A stretch of 64,000 nt of DNA from Stachybotrys elegans (lineage: Eukaryota; Ascomycota; Sordariomycetes; Hypocreales; Stachybotryaceae), in assembly GCA_020746835.1 (NCBI GenBank), contig JAGPNK010000009.1, positions 744,001 through 808,000 on the forward strand. Reading direction: 5' to 3'. Below the pieces are notes generated by a model. The model did not search any database. It had not been told where the DNA came from and saw only the letters and a program-made list of their open reading frames with translations. Made by a program: the position numbers and the translations under genes. Below, piece by piece: positions 1 through 9,906 of this stretch (the stretch's first letter is position 1; each line of letters starts with the position of its first letter).

Positions 1-168
1 CCTTTTGGATTGGTGCGTGACGTCGGTTAACCTCTCACCTACGTAGGTTAGGCTCGGCGTGGTGAGCGGGAATTTTGGAGAAGGGAGGGGAGGGGCGGGA
101 AAGGTGTATGATATTGATATGACCATGATGAAGTAATGAGAGTGTTGAGACGTTTCACCTGTGCACTT

Positions 169-170
169 CT

Positions 171-203
<33 letters not shown>
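169..203. repeat. TTTC tetranucleotide microsatellite
   Basis: About eight uninterrupted copies of TTTC/CTTT are visible. It lies in intergenic DNA and is probably length-variable between strains. Confidence 0.9.
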
Positions 204-1012
204 TTTGTTCACTTACTTGCTTGTATATCCATCTACAACCTGAAGTTGTAGCAATAATCCATCCAACTAACCATTGTCACCCCAGCCATCCTGCGCTCCT
301 CTTAATTCCAGTGACTTACATGCCCTGTTCCGCGGGAGGCCATCATCTGCCCGCTCGGATCAAAAAAGCACCGAACCCACCTCGTGATATCCATCCCTAA
401 CATGGCGGACCCTTGCTTTGGCGTTTAGTAGCGGTTCGGACTATGTCCGTCGTCCAGGCAGCAGCATTTTTGGATATAGCAAGATCCGACTATTATTCTA
501 AAGTGGAACTTGTACGAGTTAGTTTAAAAAAGAAATAAGAAAGAGAAAATAAAAGAAAACAAAGCAAACGAAAAGGGGAAAAAAGAAGAAAGAAGAAAGA
601 CGGCGAAGGAATAGGTGCAAGGATATATACCAAGGCCAAAGGAACGTGAAGATGAAGATGGTCCGGAAATAGTGTACAATGATGCACATGTCATGCCAGC
701 CAGCCTTGCCAATATTGAGGAGTCGGGCCTGGGCGGACAAGAGGCGGGTGGGGCCGCGTGCCCTTGCTGTTGCTATTAACCAACATACTGTATTACCTGG
801 TATCCGTATCCGTAGTCATGGGAGGATTATTGCATGGCATGACATCGATGGCGCGACTTCCGGCGGGTTACGACGATAGCCGGATGAGCTTCAGCTTGAC
901 GTTGATTGTCGCCTCCATCATTTTGGACTCGTGGATCTGCCGTTCGTCTGGAGAAGCTCGGCTCTGCTCCATTGCGGATTTCACTGCAGTAGTGAAGCTG
1001 CAGGGTGCTGCC

Positions 1013-1048
1013 TGGGTCAAGTCTGGGTCAAGTTTGGGTCAAGTCTGG
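1013..1048. repeat. Three-copy 11-bp tandem repeat
   Basis: The unit TGGGTCAAGTC occurs at 1013-1023, with one mismatch at 1024-1034, and again at 1035-1045, followed by a partial fourth copy. It lies about 380 bp upstream of the NBS1-like start codon. No function can be assigned. Confidence 0.9.
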
Positions 1049-1429
1049 GACTGCTTGCCTTCAAACAGCAACCTCGCCGGCCCCAGAGTCCTGTCAGCCT
1101 ATCATCGCCAAGAGAAGAATGTAGTTGGTGGCTGCAACGGTTCAACGGTTCGACTGAGGTGACGTGAAGCTGCAGTGGAACAAGGTAGTGTTGTGTACTC
1201 TCCAAATAAAGTGAGCTGCCGACTAGCTGTTTTGGTGATAGACTACCCGAAGAGGTAAGGGCAGGCGGCTCCATCACACTTCACCCCAAGCATCCAGTTA
1301 CACGAGCGCCTCTGCACGTGATCTGGCGTCCATTCCGCGTCCGATGTTCGATGTCACTCACTGTCACGCGCCCCGCTAAGAGCCTCTCCATCCGATCCGA
1401 CAGACCATGCACATGCACCATGCGGCGCC

Positions 1430-3841
1430 ATGTGGCTACTCGAGAATCATGAATTCTTTGGCCGCCGCCTCTGGCTCCGACCTGGCAAAAGCTACCTCTT
1501 TGGCAGAACTGCATCCGAGCGTACGTACTCGGAGCTGCTCCCCCGCCCCCTGGTGCTCAAGCTAACCATTCCACCAGCTGGTCAGCTTGCCATTTCTCAC
1601 AACACTATCTCGCGCAAGCACTTGACCATAACCGTAGAGGATGTCGCCCATGGCCAGGCGTATAATCCTTCCAGCCGTTCCAAGGTCGTCATCGAGGATC
1701 TGGGCACCAAAACTGGTACTCTCGTCAACGAGCAACGCGTCAAGGGCGATAAACATGTTGTCGAGACGCCCCAAGTCGACATCATGATGGGCAAGTGCCC
1801 GGCCAAGTTCCGCCTCATCTGGCATCCCGTCGTGCTCAGCTTCTCCTTCACCAGCAAGGAGCTACAGACGGATCCCCTCAAGAGTCTGCGAAGGAGGTTC
1901 GAGCACCTCGATATCAAGCTCCTCACAGACTACAATGCCGCTCACACCACGCATGTCGTATCCAAGAAGCGCAATACCGCAAAGGGATTGCAGGCTCTGA
2001 TTCACGGTATGAACATAGTCACCGAGACCTTCTTGAACGCCGTGGTCGAGGCCGCCGAGGTCCCCGAGGGCGCCGAATCGGGAGAACCTTGTGCTCTGGA
2101 AAATGATTTCGACAAGTACTGGCCCAATGCCATGCACCATCTCCCCCCTCGAGGAGGAGAGCCAGTAGAGCATCCAGACGAAATTTACGCTCCAGATCCC
2201 GGACGTGTAAGCGTTTTTGAAGGATACACATTCATCTTTTACGACGATGGCCAGTACAAGAACCTGATGGCGCCCATCACTAACGGGGGTGGCAAGGCCT
2301 TGTTCGAGCCGGTCACGCCAAACGATACCGAGGTGGATGACTTCGTTCGCCATGTCAAGACGGTCGCGGGCGAGAAGGGCCTGGGCTCATTTGATGACGG
2401 CAGCGAAGGCAGAGGCGTGGTACTGGTGAGGTACCTACCCGCCAAAGGCACCCACGTCGATTGGTACACCGAGTTTATCACATCCGTGTCATTGCGCCTG
2501 GACCATCGGCCGATCGAGCAGAGCGAGTTCCTAGAAGCCATCCTCATCAAGGACGCGAGCATACTTCGCCGACCGCTAGAGGTGGAGTCATCGCCTCCTG
2601 AAGCACATCAGTCAACCCCTGCCGAAGATCCCACGCACAGTGTATCGCAGCCAGCCATCGAGGAATCACAGCCGGAGCCCGTAACCCGTGCTCGTACCAG
2701 ACCAGCAAGAGGGAGGCGCCCTGTTCAAAGACGGTTTGCGGGCTTTGACGATGACGACGACGATATGGATATTGACGAAGCTCCTGCGCACACCAAAACT
2801 GAAGAAACGCGCAACGCAGTAGCGGAAGAGGAGGGCGGCCTGTTCGTCTCTCAAGAGCCCGATGTGTATGAGTCTCCTGTAGAAGATGCACCTCCCCCTC
2901 GCCAGTCACAACGCAAAAGGAAAGCGTCCCCTTTGTCACACGATGACCTCATGGAAGGGATGGCCCCAGCGGTCGACCGATTCAAACGACAACGACAGGA
3001 GAGTGGTAGAACCTTTGCGTCGCCTACTCCAGAACCTGCTCCCGTAGAAGTCGCGAAACCCCGTGCCCCGGCCAAAAAGAAGATCAAGAAGGAAATGGAC
3101 GTTCTGGCAATGGCAGCGCAACATCGAGAAGAGGAAGAAGCCCGAGCCCGGGCAGAGCGGGAGGATTTGGCGCGTCTGCCCGATGATGTCGACCTGTCCG
3201 AGATTCGCCGGCTCAACATTGTGGAAGAAATGCCGGTCCGGATGCCGTCGGCCGGTAGAACGCGGGAGCAGGACATCGCCGACGGCCGATGGAATCCAAA
3301 GTGGAACGGCATGAAGAACTTCAAAAAGTTTCAGCGGCGCGGGGAGGCAACCGGAAGGCCACTCGCGCGGACCATTGTGCCATTGGTACAGGCAAAGCAC
3401 AAGGAATTCGGCATAGGAGATGACTACTGGCTGGATGACGAGGGCAGCCAGGCAAAGAAGAAGGGGGTAAGCCAAGTTTCCGTGCAAGAATCGGAGCCAC
3501 AGCCCTCAGTGCCTGCGTCAAAGTCATCACGTAGGGCAATCATCTCGGATAGCAGCGACGAAGAGCCCAGCAATGTTGACTTGTCGGCGGCCAGCAGCAG
3601 TCGGGCTCCCGCTTCCGCGTCCCAAAGTGTGCCACCACCGTCGCAGCGGAGTACGAGAAGCCAGGGCACAGCGCTGACGAGCAGCACTAGCACGCGCAAG
3701 AGCTCGGCCAAGCGGCCAGCTGAATCTGCCACCACGCAGCCAGCCAAGAGATCAAGGCCGGCTCCAAGGAGAGCCGTCGAGACCGTCGATGGTGATGAGA
3801 GCGAAGACGAGCTCAAGTTCAGGTTCGGGAAGAGGGGGTAG
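1430..3841 (+). CDS. NBS1: NBS1/nibrin-like DNA double-strand-break protein (MRN complex)
   Basis: An intronless 803-residue frame starts at ATG 1430. It opens with a forkhead-associated domain (about 1-120; LFGRT near residue 25 and the SHNTISRKHL core). A BRCT-like segment follows (about 130-215, starting VVLSFSFTSKEL), then a second BRCT-like stretch around 260-370. The rest is disordered, with Asp-rich, Lys/Arg-rich and Ser-rich tracts. The C-terminus, DESEDELKFRFGKRG, resembles the acidic FxF/Y motif that recruits ATM/Tel1 in NBS1 proteins. By family, NBS1 joins MRE11-RAD50 in the nucleus and brings the checkpoint kinase to breaks. FHA followed by tandem BRCT is diagnostic of NBS1, so the call is firm; the exact MRE11-binding motif was not pinned down. 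Confidence 0.88.
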   Translation: MWLLENHEFFGRRLWLRPGKSYLFGRTASERTYSELLPRPLVLKLTIPPAGQLAISHNTISRKHLTITVEDVAHGQAYNPSSRSKVVIEDLGTKTGTLVNEQRVKGDKHVVETPQVDIMMGKCPAKFRLIWHPVVLSFSFTSKELQTDPLKSLRRRFEHLDIKLLTDYNAAHTTHVVSKKRNTAKGLQALIHGMNIVTETFLNAVVEAAEVPEGAESGEPCALENDFDKYWPNAMHHLPPRGGEPVEHPDEIYAPDPGRVSVFEGYTFIFYDDGQYKNLMAPITNGGGKALFEPVTPNDTEVDDFVRHVKTVAGEKGLGSFDDGSEGRGVVLVRYLPAKGTHVDWYTEFITSVSLRLDHRPIEQSEFLEAILIKDASILRRPLEVESSPPEAHQSTPAEDPTHSVSQPAIEESQPEPVTRARTRPARGRRPVQRRFAGFDDDDDDMDIDEAPAHTKTEETRNAVAEEEGGLFVSQEPDVYESPVEDAPPPRQSQRKRKASPLSHDDLMEGMAPAVDRFKRQRQESGRTFASPTPEPAPVEVAKPRAPAKKKIKKEMDVLAMAAQHREEEEARARAEREDLARLPDDVDLSEIRRLNIVEEMPVRMPSAGRTREQDIADGRWNPKWNGMKNFKKFQRRGEATGRPLARTIVPLVQAKHKEFGIGDDYWLDDEGSQAKKKGVSQVSVQESEPQPSVPASKSSRRAIISDSSDEEPSNVDLSAASSSRAPASASQSVPPPSQRSTRSQGTALTSSTSTRKSSAKRPAESATTQPAKRSRPAPRRAVETVDGDESEDELKFRFGKRG

Positions 3842-4001
3842 TCTAGCGCTGTCAATGTACACTATAGCGGGTATCTATATCTTGGTAGGCATACGGTTTA
3901 TGTACACTATACATGCTTGTCCCAGCATTCCCAAGGCGACTGTAATGAGAATCCTAAACGCCGAATCTATGCAGTCTTACAGCTACGCCACCGTCCGCAG
4001 G

Positions 4002-5024
4002 CTAATCCATCTTGTCCATTTCGCTGCTATGGGCTTCCGGCTCATCCACGAGGATACCAACCAAGCAGGCAGACAGCATCGTCTCGTAATTGACCCATGG
4101 ATGGATCTCGCCAAAGAGCTTCGTGGCATCACGGCCAGCCCCCCGCAGGAGCTCAGGAATACCTCCTGGGTGGAACTTGGCGTAGGGCGTGATGTTGTAG
4201 ACCTTGGTATTGATGGCCATCCAGGCATCCTTACCCTTGCGCCCGTTCTGCTGCTTGAGCAGTGAGGGCGGCACGCGCATGTAGGGCGTGGAGGGTGGGA
4301 CGCCGCGCAGGTCGGCGTTGGGACCTGATATGCGTGCCCAGTCGAGGGGCGAGTGGCCGGGCGTCAGCGTCACCTTGCGACTGGGCTTACTAGGCTTGGA
4401 CGAGTGCGTGGGCGGCGGCGCGAGACCACCACCGCCGCTGGCGCCGGGAGGTCCGCGGTTCGGCACGGGACCGCTGGCTCGCTGGATAGAGTTGGCGGAG
4501 GGGAACTGCGGGAGGCGTCGGGGTGCGGGTGGTGGGGGCATCGCTGAGGGGGTCGGCGCGGGCGTTTCTTCGGTCAGGGAGAAGCTCGGTGCGGGTTGCA
4601 CAGGTATGGGAGGCGGTGGCATCATCGAAGTCGCAGGAGCCTGGGAAGGAGAGGAAGGCTCTTCGGACAAGGAGAAGCTGGGTACGGAGAGCGCCGGGGT
4701 GGCAGCGGGAGCCTTCGGGGTAGTCTGCTCATCGTCCTGGGGCTCGGCGACGGAGGGAACCTGGATACTCGGCGGCGGAGGCGGCATCATCTTCAACTCA
4801 ACCTCCGGATCGCGCGCCACGTCATCCTTGTCTTCGGCCGTAGTCTGGTCGTCATGGTGCGGACGCTGCTGCTGCTGCTGCTGTGTGGCGGCGGCAGCGA
4901 CGCTTGTGATTGCGCCGCCGAAGCCCCTCCAGTGCAGGAAGGCGGGCAGCGGCAGCCACGAGGGGGGCCGGATGACGACGTAGACGACGGAGGCGACGAG
5001 GAGGGACAGGCCTATCAAGGCCAT
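4002..5024 (-). CDS. Membrane-anchored cytochrome b5-like heme-binding protein (Irc21-like)
   Basis: The frame gives 340 residues from ATG 5024; upstream codons in frame lack another ATG. Residues 2-20 form a hydrophobic segment (MALIGLSLLVASVVYVVI), so the protein is probably N-terminally anchored. A long Pro/Ser/Gln-rich linker follows, including a Gln run encoded by CTG/CAG repeats near 4868. The C-terminal ~90 residues are a cytochrome b5 fold: AWMAINTKVYNITPYAKFHPGG supplies the HPGG heme-ligand motif, and the second heme His is in the EIHPWVNYE segment. It resembles yeast Irc21 and related electron-transfer proteins, but the partner reductase is unknown. It converges on the NBS1-like gene with a 160-bp gap. 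Confidence 0.85.
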   Translation of the reverse strand: MALIGLSLLVASVVYVVIRPPSWLPLPAFLHWRGFGGAITSVAAAATQQQQQQRPHHDDQTTAEDKDDVARDPEVELKMMPPPPPSIQVPSVAEPQDDEQTTPKAPAATPALSVPSFSLSEEPSSPSQAPATSMMPPPPIPVQPAPSFSLTEETPAPTPSAMPPPPAPRRLPQFPSANSIQRASGPVPNRGPPGASGGGGLAPPPTHSSKPSKPSRKVTLTPGHSPLDWARISGPNADLRGVPPSTPYMRVPPSLLKQQNGRKGKDAWMAINTKVYNITPYAKFHPGGIPELLRGAGRDATKLFGEIHPWVNYETMLSACLVGILVDEPEAHSSEMDKMD

Positions 5025-6653
5025 GGCGAAAGCCTGGCGGGCGGGCGGCTGGGAGAGGTTGGAGCTAGGGCGAGGGGAGGGATGTGGCTGTTGGGTCGGG
5101 TCGTTGAAATGGCATCTTGGAGGGTGGGATTCGGGGTGGGATTTCGTTTTCAGCCTCACGTGCTTGGGGCGCCACTTCTAGGTGTGGCTTTGACCCACGA
5201 AGCAGAGCTACATAGGTACATATGTATCTGTAGATCTGCACCGATGCATTGGTTTGTTCTTCTAATGCTGGCATGATCAGGGCCATGATGCTCGTCATAT
5301 TCATTAGAAAGTCTCGTGATTAGCTTGTAGCAGGCTCGGCGAACTGCTTTGTGAGACAGGCTATGGGGCAAAACATGGTTTGATCCGTGATCACGAAGCA
5401 TCTCAGCCGTTCAGCTACGGAAGGCTACGGAGCATATGTGACCCATTCCAGCTCGTGCCGTGAGCTGTTCGGAATGAGGGGGTCGTCCTCATTTATCATG
5501 AATGGAGCGGCGGCATGAATCCAGCTGTCGGCACTTTTCAGCACGCAGCTACCACCTCTGGGATGACCTCAGCTCTGGGAGATTGACCTTTATGGCACCC
5601 TAAATAGCCCAGACCCTGTCAGGCTTCAACGGGAGGGCATCGGCGCACGCACACGGGGCTTCCTTGCGATACAGGGATACCGGGGCCAAGCAAGTAGGAA
5701 AGACATGGGATGAGGGACGTTAGCGGGGGAAGCGAGGAAGGGAGGAGGAGCACGCGTGGAGGCGGGAGGGGGGGAATGCTGTTTGCATGAAGGAGTACTA
5801 AATTAATTAAGCTGGTCTGGAGGTAGATGTTTTTGCGGGAGATGGCCCTGTGAGAGGGGAAACGAAACACGGATCAAAACGGAGGTGATGGGTGGCCATG
5901 TGAACACGACAAGTAACAAACAGACGGAACTTGGCAATGTTGGAAGGAAGTGTCCGGGGATATGGGCCAACGGTGAGGTGACATGTGGATGGTGAGATGG
6001 ATGCACATGCGAGCTGGCGGGCTAATAAACCACTCATCGGCTTGGAGCATGGCGAGGGAAAAGAACCGCGGGCCTGATTCAATGCGCGCCACGATGCACC
6101 GTGCCTTGCATACATACGTGCGTGTCCAGAACACACACCCCATTGCGAGCGTCATGGCAGTAATTAACCCAATCGTCTTATAGGCATGTATGCATGTAGC
6201 TCCATTGGGATCGAGTGACACTCTTACTCTTTTTTTTTTGTTTGTGTTCCTTCTCCTGCTTTCCTATCTCTCATCCATTGTCACGATCCTTGGCCGTGGT
6301 TTGTTTTTTTTGTGCGTGTCGAATCCATCCAACCACCAAAATCCCCCGGCGCCCCAGCAATCAATTGTTTTTGGCTCTGCAGCTACTAACCTGACACACC
6401 GTTTCTTCCACCGCTGCTAGCTTTTTATCGCGTGGGCTCTGGGCGACAATACAATTGAGTGCCCAAGGTGGTCTATCCTTCAGGTCTCTCTTTTTTCAAC
6501 CCCGGGTATCCCTCTATAAGCCAGAGGGGAGGCCCCTAATTTTAGCTGCCCAATTGCTGCTTGTCTGGTTGCCCGTTGCCGAACAAACGGTGCACCCACT
6601 TCCGCCGGAACTTGCACCAGCTGGCAACCTGCACTTATTCACCCCCGAGCAGC
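5025..6653. other. Divergent intergenic region with long pyrimidine-rich leader
   Basis: This 1.6-kb interval separates divergent genes at 5024 (-) and 6654 (+). No supported coding sequence was found. The right third (about 6220-6420) is T-rich with T runs near 6230 and 6303, as in fungal promoters and 5' leaders. Tandem GGAGG/GGGAGG purine blocks occur near 5720-5775. Confidence 0.65.
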
Positions 6654-8900
6654 ATGCGTCTCGACTCGCTCCAGACACAGCAACAACAACCACCACCACC
6701 GAGGCCCAAGCCGCCCTCCTCGACAATCTCCAACCGGAGCGATACCAAGGCCACCGCCGCCACCAGGGCCTCGGCCGCCAGATCTTCCGTCTGCGCACCC
6801 GCGTCCGCCTCGAGATTGGTCCTCCGGGCCTCCTCTAGCAGACCCCCCACCAGCAACAACAACAACAGCAGCAGCAACGGAACCACAACAACATCCTCTT
6901 CCCCTACCACTGCTGCCCGACCACCTCTCCGCCAGAAACCATCCAACCAAAATGTTCTCCCGTTGACCGCCTCTCGCCCATCCATCACCCCCCGAGCCCC
7001 TAAGATGCCCGTCAGTAGCGAGAGGCCTCGGCAGCCTCAACTTAGTGCCGCCGCAGCCAAGGGCATCAACCGCACACCGCTGACTCCCAAGGTCGCTACC
7101 AAGGCCTCCTCGGTCGTCACACCACTCGCCAAACGAGCAGCAACATCACAGAACCCGCCCGTCCTCGCAGCACACACATTACCCAGGGACGACGCCAACG
7201 CCTCGACCCCCGTAGTGCCCCTGGGAGGTGGCCCGTTCTTGAGCCATAATATAACACCAAGGTCCGGCCAACGCCAAAACCGAGTCGACAGCACAAATAC
7301 AACACCGACCGGAACCCCTACTGCAGAGAGGACAAGCGATGCTGGCGAAGTCGGTCGGATGAGCACCGGTTCTGCCATGCCCTCCTTAATGTTCGACAGC
7401 ACGAGGCAGTCCTCCGGGGAGAGTGAGTCGGGTGACTCCAAGTTCTTCTACGCCAGCGATGTAAAGAGCCAGGCCCCTCAATCTACTCAGCAGCGCCCTG
7501 CGTCTACTATTGCTCCCAAGTCATCAAACTTCTTCTACGCAAACGGCACGTCTGCCGAATCCAAGCGTCGGACGAGCCCTCCAGGGAACCTTTCCACCCC
7601 GTCCCTCAACTCCTCTCTTGAACCAGCTTCCAGCAAGTTCTTCTACGCCAATGGAACGCCCGACCTCGCTCCCAAGGGGCTCACCTCTGGGTCCAACTCG
7701 AGCAACTCCAGCGCCCGAGGGCCACAGCTCAAGCGTCCCAGTACGAGCCACTCGCCCATGGTCTCGCCTACGCATGCACAACGTCCCGTGTCTCCCATGA
7801 AGGCCGCTTCTTCGCCAAACGCACCAACATTGAAAACCAACGCTGTGCTATCATCACCTCACAACCAGGGCCGGGCCCAGATGTCCTCACCGCCAACTCT
7901 GGCACCTGCGACAAACACGTCCAGGACTCGAGGCGTTACTATCGATGCAGGTCCCAAGGTGACGAGGGGGCATACCAGAGCAGGTAGCGTGCCAACGCTA
8001 GAACTCCTGCCGGCACCTCGACTCGCCGTAACCCCATCCGGGTCTCCTGAGCCCGTGTCGCCACCAATAAGTCCTGGACTCACCCAACCAGCCATGACTA
8101 TGGCGTCTCTGCTGCAGGCTGTGGAGGATATGAGTGAACCCGATGAGGACGAGGATGGGGAGCCTCATCCAGAACCCGCCAGCCCCACGAAATCTGCGCA
8201 TTCAAACGACACCATCAGCGAGCTGGTCGCCAACGCTCGACGCGAACGCAAGGTTCAGGATTTGGAGATTACAAACGCCTCCCTCGAAGCCATCAACCGA
8301 ACATTGGAAAGACAGCTACGGAAACAGACGGCAGAGCTGAGGAGGTACCGCCGTCTATCCAGGTCTGGACGTATATCCCTCGCATCCAGCCGCGTTACTT
8401 CCGCCACCATGACGGAGCCTCCTGACGACCTCTCTGACCTCGAAGAGGAGGACTCCTACGAGACCGAAGAGGAGCCAGACTCGTTCGAAGACTCGGAATT
8501 CTCCGGTACCGAGTCTACATCGGGGCCCGAACCCCCCTCGCCAAATGACAAGGCGGCGGTACGACGCAAGCGGGATGAGAAGCGGCTGCAGCTCGACTTG
8601 ACTAAGCATCAGGAGCTCCTCATCGACAGCCAGAAGATGAACCAGAGCTTGAAGCGCTGTCTCAGCTGGACAGAGGCCCTCATCAAAGAAGGCCAGAAGG
8701 CTCTCGAGTACCGCGTCAGGGTGTCGGATGTTCAGCTCGGCGGTCACGTCCTAGCTCCTCTAGACGAAGAGGAGGAGCTCTCCTTCCATGAGGATACCAT
8801 GGATCGGGATGGACCTACGCAGACCGGCCTGGAACCACCGTGGACAAAGGGGCCACAGGACCGCGATAGCGGCATCGAACTGCCAGTCGATGGCGGTTAA
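6654..8900 (+). CDS. Large disordered protein with FFYA motifs and a coiled coil; function unknown
   Basis: The first in-frame ATG is 6654, giving 748 residues without introns. I do not recognise a family with a known function. The N-terminal ~450 residues are rich in Ser, Thr, Pro and Asn. A short motif S-K/N-F-F-Y-A-N-G recurs three times (about 7438, 7528 and 7635). A Leu-spaced basic coiled coil follows (about 8230-8370; NARRERKVQDLEITNASLEA), then an Asp/Glu-rich stretch (about 8415-8520) and a second helical segment (about 8580-8720). No signal peptide or membrane helix is visible. The architecture suggests a scaffold or cytoskeletal regulator, but that is inference. The real coding start could be later, since the N-terminus is low complexity. 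Confidence 0.8.
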   Translation: MRLDSLQTQQQQPPPPRPKPPSSTISNRSDTKATAATRASAARSSVCAPASASRLVLRASSSRPPTSNNNNSSSNGTTTTSSSPTTAARPPLRQKPSNQNVLPLTASRPSITPRAPKMPVSSERPRQPQLSAAAAKGINRTPLTPKVATKASSVVTPLAKRAATSQNPPVLAAHTLPRDDANASTPVVPLGGGPFLSHNITPRSGQRQNRVDSTNTTPTGTPTAERTSDAGEVGRMSTGSAMPSLMFDSTRQSSGESESGDSKFFYASDVKSQAPQSTQQRPASTIAPKSSNFFYANGTSAESKRRTSPPGNLSTPSLNSSLEPASSKFFYANGTPDLAPKGLTSGSNSSNSSARGPQLKRPSTSHSPMVSPTHAQRPVSPMKAASSPNAPTLKTNAVLSSPHNQGRAQMSSPPTLAPATNTSRTRGVTIDAGPKVTRGHTRAGSVPTLELLPAPRLAVTPSGSPEPVSPPISPGLTQPAMTMASLLQAVEDMSEPDEDEDGEPHPEPASPTKSAHSNDTISELVANARRERKVQDLEITNASLEAINRTLERQLRKQTAELRRYRRLSRSGRISLASSRVTSATMTEPPDDLSDLEEEDSYETEEEPDSFEDSEFSGTESTSGPEPPSPNDKAAVRRKRDEKRLQLDLTKHQELLIDSQKMNQSLKRCLSWTEALIKEGQKALEYRVRVSDVQLGGHVLAPLDEEEELSFHEDTMDRDGPTQTGLEPPWTKGPQDRDSGIELPVDGG

Positions 8901-9906
8901 CTAACCCTGATATATACACCTCTCACGAACAACCTCCCTTTACCTTCTTAATATTCGTCACACTCTCCACCTTTTCCGCACGCGATGCGCCTGGATATGA
9001 GCGAGCCTCACTACTCACTAGCAAGACGGGGGGCGTTCTCTTCTTATCATCTTTCTTTTTTGCCTTTACTTCCTTTCCAACGTCTCATGATTTTCAGCGC
9101 GCGCGCATGAATCCACTTCATCGTCCGGATTTCTCCCACTCTCTCTCCTCCCTTCTCCCAACTTCTTTTGTTGAGATTGACTCCTATATTTCTGCCTCAC
9201 TCAAGCTGACACTTTTTTCCCTTCTCCTCGTCGTCTTATCGTCTTTCGTCTTTCTTCTCTTTGTCCATAATCATGTACCACACAGATACCCAAACACATT
9301 CAACCGGCGCATACAGGCATGCAACGCAGCGGCATTGCATTTCCTTCCACAACCAACCAACACACACACACACTCATACATACCCGCCCGAGTGGCGATC
9401 CGGGAACACCAAAAATGCATAGACATCTCTGGGTAGAAACGGATCAGGATGATACTTGGGGCGCAGATACAAAGATGTTTATATACTTGATACCTATTTC
9501 ACGCGCCTGCCGAATGGTGCACGGCGTACTGCTGTGTTAGTAGCAGGGCAAGAGGGGAAAGAGAGGATAAAACCAAGGCGCTTTTTCAGACTACTGTAGA
9601 TATATCGGCCAGAAGAAACAACATATCTATCTCAAGGAGGCATACACGTAGACCGTCAGGATTAAAAATAGTGATATACTCGTAGGCGTTGGTTCTGTGG
9701 TATGTGTGCATTCAATAAGTATGGCAAGGTAGGGTAGTATCGCTGGCAGTGACGACGTGCGTCAATAAAAGGAGGGAGGTAGAATGGGGGCAGAGGAGGG
9801 AAGAGATTATCGTGAAGAAAAAGAGGTGCAGGGAGCTCTAAGTGTACCGCTCAAGTGTATCCAGACTGAAGAAAGAGAGAGAGAACCTTTCCCTTCCCCT
9901 CCTTTT
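8901..9906. other. Convergent intergenic region
   Basis: A 1.0-kb gap between two convergent genes, presumably made of 3' UTRs and terminators. It is pyrimidine-rich on the left (8900-9260) and purine-rich on the right (9750-9900). It contains a short CA repeat near 9360. No supported gene. Confidence 0.65.

Larger units (their letters stand above)
1..1429. other. Intergenic region left of the NBS1-like gene
   Basis: No convincing gene is visible; open frames are short, of low complexity and without family motifs. The stretch holds a TTTC microsatellite near 169-203, a 12-bp perfect palindrome at 37-48 and an 11-bp tandem repeat at 1013-1048. The last few hundred bases should contain the promoter and leader of the gene starting at 1430. 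An upstream gene may lie outside the window. Confidence 0.7.

Noticed and set aside
4288..4983. Gly-rich frame on the plus strand
   Set aside because: It is the complement of the Pro-rich linker of the cytochrome b5-domain gene.
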